This document shows, one piece after another, positions 35,710 through 46,235 of a DNA stretch of 64,000 nucleotides (position 1 is its first letter; every line of letters begins with the position of its first letter). Source of the DNA: Aquanectria penicillioides. Taxonomy: Eukaryota; Ascomycota; Sordariomycetes; Hypocreales; Nectriaceae. Location of the stretch: assembly GCA_003415625.1 (NCBI GenBank), contig PYIU01000011.1:2395043-2459042 (forward strand), written 5' to 3'. Below the pieces are notes generated by a model, which was not told the DNA's origin, made no database searches, and saw nothing but the letters and a program-made list of their open reading frames with translations. The translations under genes were made by a program, and so were the position numbers.

Positions 35710-37394
35710 ATGGCCGCCGATACTGTCAACGTCGTCATAGACTCGCTTCTAGCAGCTGGAGTCAAATACGTCTTCGGAGTCCCCGGCGCAAAGATCGACT
35801 CTCTCTTCAACGCCCTCGTCGACCACAAAGAGATCAAACTGATCGTATGTCGACATGAGCAAAACGCCGCATTCATCGCTGGAGCTGTAGGCAAGATTAC
35901 CGGTCGTCCCGGAGTATGTGTTGCGACCTCAGGCCCCGGAACGAGCAACCTGGTCACTGGACTCATCACCGCCACGGATGAAGGTGCTCCAATGGTCGCG
36001 ATCGTGGGAAGCGTTCAGCGGTCACAGATGCTCAAGAAGACGCATCAAAGCTTGAGGGGCATCGAGCTGCTCACTCCCGTCACCAAGAAGGCGGCCGGAG
36101 CCACAGTCGAGAACCAAGTTGCTGAGATTATGCTCGATGCCTTCCGTGTTGCGACCGCACATCCGCAAGGCGCAACGGCGGTGAGCCTGCCCATCGATAT
36201 CATGATTACCGGAGTGAGCAAGACCACGATCCCTGCTTTTCCACCCAGCGCATTCATGCCCCCGAATCATGGACCCTCGCCGGAGAAGATTCTTGATGAG
36301 GCGGCCGCTAGAATTCAGGCTGCTAAAGCGCCTGTTCTGTTCCTAGGCATGCGAGCATCGGAACCAGCGGTTGTTGCGGCAATCCATCGCTTTCTGCGAA
36401 CCCACCCGATACCGGTTGTAGAGACATTTCAAGCGGCTGGTTCTATATCGAAGGAGCTTGTACATCTTTTCTACGGCAGAGTTGGTCTATTCCGCAACCA
36501 GCCTGGAGATAAGCTGCTAGCTGCCTCAGATTTGGTCATCACCATTGGATTTGACCAGGCGGAATATGATGCAGACGTGTGGAATGCCGCGAAGCAGTTC
36601 GACATCCTCCACCTTGATTGCACTCCCGCCGACTGGGGATACTGTTATGCACCAAAACTGGAGATTATCGGAGCACCCGAACAGAATTTGGACATCCTTG
36701 CAGCTAAACTCACCAGCGTGTCCAAGTTCCAGGAAACCGATCAATCCAAAGCAATCATCGCCGAATTGCATTCCTGGGATAAAAGCCCACATGCCAGGGT
36801 TCAGCTAGGCAGCGTGGTTCACCCTCTCTACTTTATCCGGCTCCTCCAGAATTTGATGCTAGAAGGGACCACAGTTACCTCGGATATCGGCAGCGTGTAT
36901 ATCTGGTTGTCGCGCTATTTCTATTCGTATGCTCCGAGGACCTTCTTGGTGTCCAATGTCCAGCAGACCCTTGGCGTGGCTTTGCCGTGGGCAATTGCAG
37001 CTTCGCTTTGCCAGCCGATCCGAGCTCCAAGAAGGTGATTAGCATTAGCGGAGACGGTGGGTTCATGTTCAGCTCCCAAGAGCTTGTCACTGCAGTACAG
37101 CAAGGCTGCAATATCACGCACTTCATCTGGAACGATGGTAAATACAACATGGTTGAGTTTCAGGAAGTTAACAAGTACGGTCGGAGTGCCGGGGTTGACT
37201 TGGGCGGCATGGACTTTGTCAAATTCGCAGAGGCATCGGGAGCTAAGGGCATGCGTGTTGACGAGTCATTGGATATGGAGACGGTTATGAAGGAGGCATT
37301 GGAGTACCAAGGTGTTTGCCTTGTGGATGTGAGAATCGACTACTCTCATAACCTAGAGCTTATGCAGCATGTTAGCTTAGAAGCTATTGCATAG
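35710..37394 (+). CDS. Acetolactate synthase, catabolic (budB/alsS) type, one frameshift
   Basis: A thiamine diphosphate enzyme of about 560 residues without introns. The N-terminal domain has GVPGAKIDSLFNAL and CRHEQNAAFIAGA with the Glu that activates the cofactor. The C-terminal domain has ISGDGGFMFSSQELVTAV and FIWNDGKYNMVEFQE, the GDG...ND cofactor/metal motif. The ending IDYSHNLELM resembles catabolic bacterial enzymes rather than fungal mitochondrial Ilv2; there is no targeting peptide. It joins two pyruvate into 2-acetolactate. The frame breaks once at about 37001-37012 (CTTCGCTTTGCC): the first part stops at 37038, and the second part resumes one base out. One extra T in the TTT run would restore continuity, so either a recent inactivation or a base-call error. 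Both halves are otherwise perfectly conserved. Confidence 0.92.
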
Positions 37395-39357
37395 GAACCC
37401 ATAATCACTGAATGGCAGGATTTTCCACGCAGAATAGGTATGATGAATTTCCTTTATAGATATAGCTAATCTCCACATGGCCCAATGGATATGTGAGCTG
37501 GAGGAGGAGTCTTTTCACTTTTCCCCAAGAGCATCTCATTCGTGACACCTTTCAGGCACCATCGCGACCGATGAATGCGGGGTCAGCCTAAATCGGTTCA
37601 ATGACAGGGGATAATGCAAACCAAACCGCAATCGCCTGCAGAATCGCGTGCTTTAAATTGAGAGCCAAGATCTCAGGAAGAGCTAGATTGGAAAAAGGAT
37701 TAGGGGGCTCCGTTCAAAGGCACTGTTTAAAAGCTGCCAAGAGGATGGATTGATCAGGTGTTCAAGAAGCAACACGCCAAGCCGGCGAATCGGCCCAGTG
37801 CCCAGAGAAGGATTTAGAGACCCAGGAAGGGTGACAAGGGTCGGCTTGATAGGCCAATCTTGGAGACTGCTCGCGTGCTTGGCCGTTTGCGTACAACTGC
37901 TTTCAAGTCCATCACCACCACATCGCCCAGCATCCTTATTTTACCCCAATTTCTTTGTCAACAACGTACAAATATTCTCGTGCAGGCCGACTTTTACATT
38001 TTGCCGGATTCTCCTATTTCGAGTTGCCTTAGTTCTCGCTACGACCGACCGCCAATATAGTGGGCATCGTAGAGGCGGACGTACTTTCTGACGCAACAAG
38101 GTGTATGCGCCACGGGCGCTGATACTAGACATGTGTGCGACCGATAGTTTATACTCGTCGCGTTCCGGGTTTCATCATCCATCGATGGTTGACTGTCGCC
38201 TTGAATGGAATGAATCGGTCCATGACTCCTCCACTCCCCTGGTGGTATCCGTAGCTCAACTCGACCCGTAATTTTGCTATCCTCGCACAAAAGGCACGTC
38301 TGAGAAACGTATCGCGTTACCGCAACAAAGAACCCAACCTACTCCTGGCCCGAAGGATTTACTATCCATGTCACAGAAGTCCACTAGCTTCTGGATGCGG
38401 TGAAGTAGAACAGTGGTAGATCTGCACCGTTCTCGCATCATTCACCGTATGCCAGACTCATTCCAGGCCACTGTGGGTAACACCGCTGCTTCAATCATAT
38501 CTTCAGTTGGACTCGGTTTTCTGCGTCACAAATGTCACCATTTTAAACACCAATCATGATTTTTAGATCAAACTGCGGCATCTTAAGCCCAGCCCAGTAG
38601 CCAAACGAAAGCAGATATCTCGCACAATCTATTGGAATTTTAACATTCAATTTACAGAGCATGGTCTTGCCAGCTCTGGGCTAAGATAATGAACCTAACA
38701 GAGCACTCTTAGCGTAAGCACAATCTGTGTTGAAAATCTAAAACGGTGACAAAGCTAAATGCGAGTTCTATGGTCTATAGGGGTGTTCCAATACAGGAGC
38801 TGAGGATAACATTTGCCTCAGGTTGGGTTGTCGATGGAACCGATTAACTCGGGGTCTCAAATCTAAGCAATATGCAAAAGGCAAAGTAAGTCATCACTTT
38901 TTGATAATTGGGGCCCTATTGGGTTTGCGAGACAGTAATAACTGTAGCAACTAAGGCATTCTCACTCCATTAGATCGACTACAATAACATAGCCACACAA
39001 TCCAAGGAAGGGGGCAGTGCGCGAGGCAAACTCCTTTATTTCTACTTCCCTGGGTGTTGTAGCAGGTGGAGTCCTTGGCAAGCCCGTTGGGTTTAGTTTT
39101 ATTTAAACGAGTGCCAGTTTAGGCAAGGCGTGATGTCAATACACGGGAAAACGACGCAACTTGTAGAACCCTAGCCGCCAAGACGGACACAAGTCGGATA
39201 CAAGCCATTGGGCGGAATCCTTCAACCAACAACGGCCCAGTCAGGCCACCACAGACTTGGCACTGGAGAAATATAAACAACCCACGTGCCTCTCTCGCGA
39301 CAAGCGAAGCTGCCCATAATATGAGATCCCCCATCGCAAGGCGTCACTCGGACCGAA
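37395..39357. other. Intergenic, 2 kb, no gene seen
   Basis: No supported gene. Overlapping open frames at 37750-38290 lie in opposing strands without signatures. The last few hundred bases should contain the promoter of the Ecm33-like gene. Confidence 0.5.
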
Positions 39358-40843
39358 ATGCGGGTCCCCAGCATCGTAGCTACCATCGGGTGGCTATCAC
39401 TCTTTACAGGTATAAACAAGCATTGAACCACTCTTTACAACCCCGTTTGACCTATTGAATAGGAGTGGCTCAAGCCGTCACATGCGGCAATGTGACCATT
39501 TCCAGCGCGGCCGATGCAACGGAAGTTGCAAAGGCATGTAAGACAATAACTGGAAATGTCGCTTTGACGGCCAACTTGAGCGAGTCCATCAATCTAGATG
39601 GAGTGGAGGATATTCAAGGCTACATTTATCAGAACACCTGCAATGGGGATGATTATTACTGTCCATCAGAATCATTTTTGAACGTGTCTAGTTCCACTCT
39701 CAAGAAAATCGACCGCGTTATTTTTCATTGCTTCGAATGCCTTCACGAACTTCGACTCCCTAATCTCGAGACGGTTCGATCTAGTTTATTCTTGAAACGA
39801 CTCAACGATCTCAAACTTCTTGACATTACTAAACTCACAAGCGTTGGGGGCGTTACGCTGGAGGCAAAGAATTTAACTACCCTCAAACATGAGAAACTAG
39901 AATCCTTCACAGGGGGGCATACCAATGCCGGCATTCAAATTTTGGCCGCTGGCGTCGAGTCTGTGGACAGCTTCTTCAGTCAACCACTTGCGGTAAACAG
40001 AACAGAGAATAATAGGATCTCATCCTATGTAATGATTGAAGCCAATTCCCTCCCCAACGTTAGAAAGCTCACTGTTGGCTGGCCCGAGATTGGACTTGTT
40101 GAAATCTCTGGCTCTGATCTCGCTGTTATGCTGGGAACTTCAAATGTTACCTCCATGGAGATCAACTCGCTTTCGCTCCGAGGCAACATCACCAGTGTTG
40201 AGCGACATGAATCAGTCAAAAATTTGACAATTGGCTCACTTGGCCTTTCTGGGAATTACCGAATGACAGACTTCAATGTGTCAGCTGACCAACTCAAAAC
40301 GCTCACAGTCAATTCAAATTCCCAACTAAAGTCCATTTCACTCCCCTCCAAGGCTCTGACTTGGGATTCATTTGGGGTAAAGATACAATGGTGCCCAAAC
40401 TTGAATCTTACATCACAGTATCGGAATAGTACCGATGGCGCTGCAGAGCAGTTCTGGTACTGGCCTGAGCGCAACATCACCACCATCGACCTCAGGGGCA
40501 CTCCAGTTTCCGAAGGCTTTTTGTAAGTTAAATAGCCCTCACTTGCTAAATGTGAACATTTTGTTAACAAGTACGGCAAAGTCAAACATTCCTTGAGTTT
40601 CGTAACGTAACAACCAAGGCAACCTCACCCAAGGTGCTCGAAAAGTTCAGTGTAGAACACTACGCTGGGATCTCATTTAACTGTTCTCAGTTTGATCAAT
40701 TAAAGGAAGAGGGGTTATTGCCAGAAGATTACACTTGTGTTACTTATGTCGCCAAGTCCGGTGCGCCTCGGATAATAATGGGTGATTTGTGGCGTTTGAG
40801 TCTTGGACTTGTAGCAGCGATGTCGATTGCATATCTGTATTAA
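39358..40843 (+). CDS. Ecm33/Sps2-like GPI-anchored cell wall protein
   Basis: Three exons (39358-39409, 39463-40522, 40582-40843; introns 53 and 59 nt) give 457 residues. For the second intron I chose the acceptor at 40580-40581; the earlier AG at 40570-40571 would cause an immediate stop. The first exon is a signal peptide. The body is the receptor L-domain-like, leucine-rich beta-helix typical of Ecm33: DGVEDIQGYIYQN, then successive segments such as LRLPNLETVRSSL and LKSISLPSKALT, with many N-glycosylation sites. A Cys-containing segment (FNCSQFDQLKEEGLLPEDYTC) precedes a C-terminal hydrophobic tail suited to GPI attachment. Family members sit at the plasma membrane and wall and are needed for wall integrity. 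Intact. Confidence 0.9.
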
Positions 40844-42392
40844 TATTAGTATTAGATAGAATTAAATCGAACATTGGTGACTCAAAGTAGGGTAGTTAAT
40901 GGCGCGTTTATTCTACTTTTCAAATCTTCGCATCAAGAAAAGTCACTTCCACCTGCCATTAGTGTACTTTCCCGTTTTCCCAAATTACATCCTCGCATGG
41001 TGATAAAAATACTAATTTAGATATTCAGTTTTGTTAGTATTAGTATCAGTATTAGCGTCCGCCCTGGGGCTTGAGTCAAGACCTCATTAGAACACGACTA
41101 TTGCAGTCTAAAGCATGAAATAATTTAGTTAAACAGAGAAGATGACCAGCCTTTCCAGGTAGCTAGAGGGACACAGCCACTACTATATGTGAGCCAGGCA
41201 TCCATGCAGATCCTCAAACCCAACCCGCATTTCAGCTGGTCTTGGCCATGTGCTTTGACGTCCTATTCGCTTATGATTTATGTGCTTGCCTGTCATGCAT
41301 ACGCTGGGTAAATTAAGAGTGTCTCTCATATGCTTAAACCCTAACGTAAAACAGAAGGATCACTGCTCGCGACAATCCAAGGCATGAGGGATTGTTTAAC
41401 AACATATCTTCGAGGTTTTTCCAATGTCAATCCAATTTTTTTTCAAATCGCAAACCAAGTAAGTGTGCTACTGTCTCTCCAAACTCTGTCATGACCTTTT
41501 TCATCCCTTGCTAAGAGATAACTTCTCAGTGATTCTACGTATGCATTGGAGAAAGTTGATCCAACAAAAGCCAAGATCTGAGGCGGAGTCCATTTGCTTT
41601 GCTTATTAATTTGACGAGTTGAAACTACATGGTTGTTAGATATTCTATTCCTGTAACCCTCTTGCGTCACTCTTTTGCCTTGATTTCCCATGATTTCTTG
41701 TTTGCCCAATTAAGATCTCAGCTTTTAAATTAGCAATGCGTGTAATGTGTAAAACATTCCTTTGCTCATCCAGCCGTTGTGGCAACAAAGAGACTTGCCC
41801 GAATCTTGGTGAGGTGTGCGAGCGGCGCATATGAACACATACGGAAAGGATCTTCAGCTTGCAGGCTGGAAGCAAATCGCACCACTTTAGGAACGCCTAC
41901 GAAGAGACTTAGCTCAACACGGCCATTGCGCACCGTTACGCCAACTTAGGTACTACATCCCTGCAGGCGTTATTACGCCGGGTCAGGTACTCTTGTCCAA
42001 GTCTCCGTGCGATGCGCTCCATCATTCCGCCAATTCAGGTGCTATCACCAAAGTTCACCTGTGCTGACAGAATGGTGGCGTGGGGCGGTGCTTACAGACT
42101 ATCTACAGCGGCAGGCTGAAGCATGTGGGCTAGAAGACCCAATGAGAGTCAAGGAAGCCATTTTTGAGACTTGGTCAAGGCTGTGTAGTGTGTAAAAGTC
42201 GCCGAAATACGAAAACAGCATCCAGGACACTCATCCAGGATACATACAAATAAGGACTTCATCCTCCCCATAAACAGCAGTTTTCTACATCAACCCAGAG
42301 AATACTCAGTACAATCCCTTCAGATATCGCTCTCCTTTTTCGAGACTTTCAAAACTTACCGAATCATCCCTAATCTTGAATCCAAGATTACC
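40844..42392. other. Intergenic, no gene seen
   Basis: 1.5 kb with only weak open frames (41443-41875 minus, 42007-42195 plus). No family resemblance or splice support was found. Confidence 0.5.
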
Positions 42393-42940
42393 ATGCTGGC
42401 CACTGGAATCATAGCTCCCATCGTCGCCCTGGCGGCTCTGCTCCCTGTCACAGCTGCTTTGCCCAAAGGGCCTGCCACCCATGATTCTCTCAACATCGAA
42501 TCGGTTGCTACAGATCACAGCAACGCACCCTTGACTAAGCGTTGGGACGATGGCCATGGACCGATCTCTAGGTGCGCTTCGAGTCAAGAGTTGAAGCACG
42601 TGACAAGATCAAATTGACTAACTGTAGTCTATATAGTGGCTACTTCAGCATAGTGTTCGAAAGCTCCTCTTACGCCTATAGGTTCCGCTATGTTCTCAAA
42701 GGCGAGGGGTGGGAAAAACGAGGCGGGCTTGACTGTGATAATGAGTGGACTACCATAACTAGCCCACTTCCCTTGACCGTCGACATTCACAATGGTAATG
42801 CTTGTCACAGCATGTCGAGCGGCAATTTTGACAACGTTTGGATTAAGTACAGTGGCCACTTTTTGAACACCCCAACGGATACTCGTTGTGGCCCCGTGGG
42901 CCTTTACGACATGGACATGCGTTGCATTATCCAAGTGTAA
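42393..42940 (+). CDS. Small secreted protein, 163 residues, unknown function
   Basis: Two exons, 42393-42571 and 42628-42940, separated by a 56-nt intron with GT-AG ends and a GACTAAC branch site just before the acceptor. Residues 1-22 are a clear signal peptide. A Kex2-type KR at about 49-50 precedes the mature domain, which begins WDDGHGP and contains four Cys in its second half. The mature part is about 110 residues with many aromatic and Gly/Ser residues. I do not recognise a family. Size, signal peptide, Kex2 site and Cys content fit a secreted effector or antimicrobial-like protein; that is inference. Intact. Confidence 0.75.
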
Positions 42941-44658
42941 TTAGGCGCAGCATCGGAGTTGACATTTGGGCTGTGTTTTTCTATAAATGAATAGCCTAGA
43001 ACTAAGTGAAGGGTTATGGCTTTCATTGTTTACTGGGATGCATACGGTGAAACCCTGGGACCAAATCACATACATATCGTCTTAAACAGGGACATGTGGG
43101 TATCAATGCAATGCAGGGAACCTTCACTTAAACTTGGTAGAAACAAGATCTAAGAGGCACAAGAAAACTTCACATGCCAAGGTTCAACCGAGAATTGATG
43201 GATATGCATTATCACGATGCGTCACCGAAATAAAAAGTGCTTGTCAAATTTCAAGAATCTACAATGCGATTAAGCCTTTAATCAAATTACGGATTGATAC
43301 TTGACTCGAAATGATGCTCCAACATCACGAAGGGGCCCATTTTTAAGGCATATCCTGCAGTTAGACCAAATCCACCTCTGCAACCCCATCATCACCATTA
43401 CCCCAGGCCTCGCCTCTCATTATACCATGAACATATGCAGGACCGACCAATTGCCTAGCCCGTTGTGGTTTCGACGCACCCACGCTATTCCTTTGCTTGG
43501 CTGCACCAGTCGGTTGGCAAAGCCTCAATATAAAGGGCATGACACATCCCTCCGAAACCCAAACCTCATCTCCCTCTCTTGTCTCCGTTCCGAGTTTTCT
43601 GGAGATTTCAGTCCCTTGACTTTATTTGAACAATGTTTCACAACCTGGATCAAGTTGTAGACTGGCAGCGAAAAGAGCCAAGGTGAAGAGCGTGGAGAAT
43701 CGCGTTATCCCGAGATCATGAGGATCTCTTTCATACCGTCTTCAACTTTCCATGAAACAAACGCATGCCTCCTTACGGCGGCAGGATTCCAGAATCTTTC
43801 CACAGAATATTGGACCCTGCAGCCTCACTCCACAAAACCTTTGCCGATTATCCGAATATGAGAAACACCACGGCCCTGAGATGTTGAGGAGCTTCTGGCA
43901 TTAACTTGGAGCCAATGGTCATTGAATTCAGACGGTAGCAGCCACGAGCACTGTGACTTTTTATTCCAATTCATGCCAATCCATCATTGCCCAGGCTGGT
44001 GTCACATGTGACTCAATCATCCACCACTCGAATACCCGAGGCCAAACTCACGCGTCTTCCATATCCGATTCTTATGTTTCTATCACTTTGCAGTTGTAAG
44101 GTTGGACACGAACGGAAACAAGCCCATGGGTTATCAAGGGGGTTGCTAGTTCTCGTGTTGCGAACGGAGTATTTGTTGGTTGCGCAGCAGCTGTGCGTCA
44201 AGTCCAAATCCTCTTTATGGAGCGTTTAGAACTGGCGCCCGATTCGTATCCAACCAATACTTTCACCCAACGTAACAGTACCAGGCCCGACTAATCGCCT
44301 ATTGCAACCTAAACCACACAGCCTGCTCGCCCGATCGTCCCGTCCACCAAACGATGCGGTTAGAGCACGACAACACCAACCGAAGCCAACACTTCCATGC
44401 TACCGATACAATCTCATCTCTTCACTACTTTCAAAATCCTCCATGTCTTACCGATATTTAAAGATGCCTTATTCCACTCTTGAGGAGACGTTCAGCGGCA
44501 AAGACTCCCACTCCCTGCGACAACTTCTATGGCATTCACCCAGCCAAATCGCCAAGATCGCGCACCCCGAGGCCTCTCACAGAGACTTACCGCACTAGCA
44601 ACCTTTCTTCTGTCAATTCTTCTCTTCATTTCCAACCTTGCGGCGTATTTGAGCCGCG
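42941..44658. other. Intergenic, no gene seen
   Basis: 1.7 kb. Open frames at 43301-43660, 43987-44229 and 44302-44598 plus have no signal peptide, motif or splice support. Confidence 0.5.
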
Positions 44659-45473
44659 ATGAAGCTGGGGTTGATGAACTTCTTGGCTTTAACACCATTG
44701 CTGCCCTCTACCTGTTTTGCAGCCGCTACGCAAGGTACTGAACCCTACCTGGTACCTAGCGCAATAGGACAATACAGTCTTGAGCTTTTTGAAGGCAACT
44801 CAAGTTTGATTGAGAAGCGGAGAAATGTCAGGGTAAGACGCAATTTACGCTCCTGTGCATTGATGTACTGCTAATGTGGTCTGTATCCAAGGTTTGCGAA
44901 TTTCTCAGCGGCCTTGCGTCATGTGTCGTTGTTTCTGGTGGCTTCAAGGTAAGTTTTTTCACCACCACATGACAAATTACTACCTAGACAGCTAACAGTC
45001 TTCATAGAGCGCTGCGACAACCATTGGTAAGCACTAGAAATGTGGTAGTGCTCGATGCCATAGCTAACGCATACTTGACGATACAGCTACCGCGATAAAA
45101 AATGTTTCCAATAAAAAGACGTGCTATTCTTTTTCTGGAGTTGCTGGTCCTAAAAACGAAATCAGGTACACGTGCAAGGTTTGTCAAAGGATTTTCTTCA
45201 AGCTTACAGTCAGCTGCTAATTCAATGCAGTCGATGGGTACAGGCTGCGATACAACAGCCCAGCAAGAGACCATTGCCGGCGCGATTGCGCACCATATAA
45301 AGAAGAATGGGAGTAAGCTTTGCCGCACTGAGTGCCTAAACCTCACTCATGGAGGCAACTAGAGTGGTTACCTTCTTATCGGTCCCACAAAAGGATTTGA
45401 TCACAACATGTATTGTGGTCCACTCCTTCACTTTGGTAACTGTGACAGCGGGAATAAAGACAGTTCCATGTAA
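44659..45473 (+). CDS. Small Cys-containing secreted protein with an internal TAG
   Basis: Five exons join in frame: 44659-44832, 44892-44948, 45008-45026, 45087-45178 and 45231 onward. The product has a signal peptide (to about residue 22) and a Kex2-like KRR near residue 54, so a short prodomain is removed. The mature part has paired Cys spaced as in small secreted fungal proteins. A TAG at 45360-45362 ends it at 157 residues. The same frame stays open for 36 more codons, with two more Cys, to a TAA at 45471-45473. The downstream part looks like genuine coding. Either the TAG is a disabling change or translation reads through. An alternative 50-nt intron (45313-45362) would remove the TAG but shift the frame. 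Family unknown. Confidence 0.65.
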
Positions 45474-46235
45474 GTGTAAGTCTGTAAGGGGTTTCACACT
45501 CGGTGGAAATGGCAAGGACGATGAGTGGGAGAAATGCACCGCGTGGTAAATGCACAGTAATCACTGTTTGGTTGGTAGGGACGGACTACAACACCTGTCT
45601 AGAAGGAAAATCAATCTTGCTCTCAACATCAAATGGACTCAGCCAAACAATACGCTCTTTTGGTCAATTTTAAATACTTCTTTTCATTTTTTCCCCATTA
45701 CATTGAGCCAATCTTCTATCTTTTGACTGTTATTGTAGGCTGGTTACTCTTTGTCAGATTTTCAGCCACTTATTCCTTTGTTTTCCTGTTTCCTCCCACC
45801 TCCACATTGCTCCTCCAGAACAGTAGATCATAGCCCTGGGTAGATTGCTTGTTTGCATACGCGTTATCCTCCCTGGTTACTCTATTCAGTGTTCATTGCA
45901 CATATCTGCGTACAGACCAAATGTCTAAGAATATGTTACCACTAATCAGTGGCTTGTGTACCCTGGTTGTCTAAAAAGGTTCAGGGTAGGGATGAAGGAG
46001 TATTGAACCATGGCCCCTCAGCAAAAACTGGAGGTACCCCCTTGCCGAAAACAAGTGGTACTTTCAGTTCTTTACTTTTAACATCTGTAATTTAATCTTG
46101 GCTTGAATAACCGTCTTTGCAGCAATACACCAATTTACAGTCTTGAAAGCATCATATTACAGTAACGCACATTCATGACGACATACAAGCTCCAGTGTGG
46201 GAAACTGTCCAAGATTGCAGTATAACGCCATCTTT
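45474..46235. other. Intergenic, no gene seen
   Basis: About 0.76 kb between the secreted-protein gene and the 3' end of the SET-domain gene, with no recognisable feature. Confidence 0.5.

Noticed and set aside
40570..40571. AG at 40570-40571 as acceptor of the second Ecm33-like intron
   Set aside because: It leads to a stop after a few codons; the AG at 40580-40581 keeps the frame through to the GPI signal.
45313..45362. A 50-nt intron that would remove the TAG of the small secreted protein
   Set aside because: It has GT-AG ends but shifts the frame and discards two Cys codons; the uninterrupted downstream frame argues against it.
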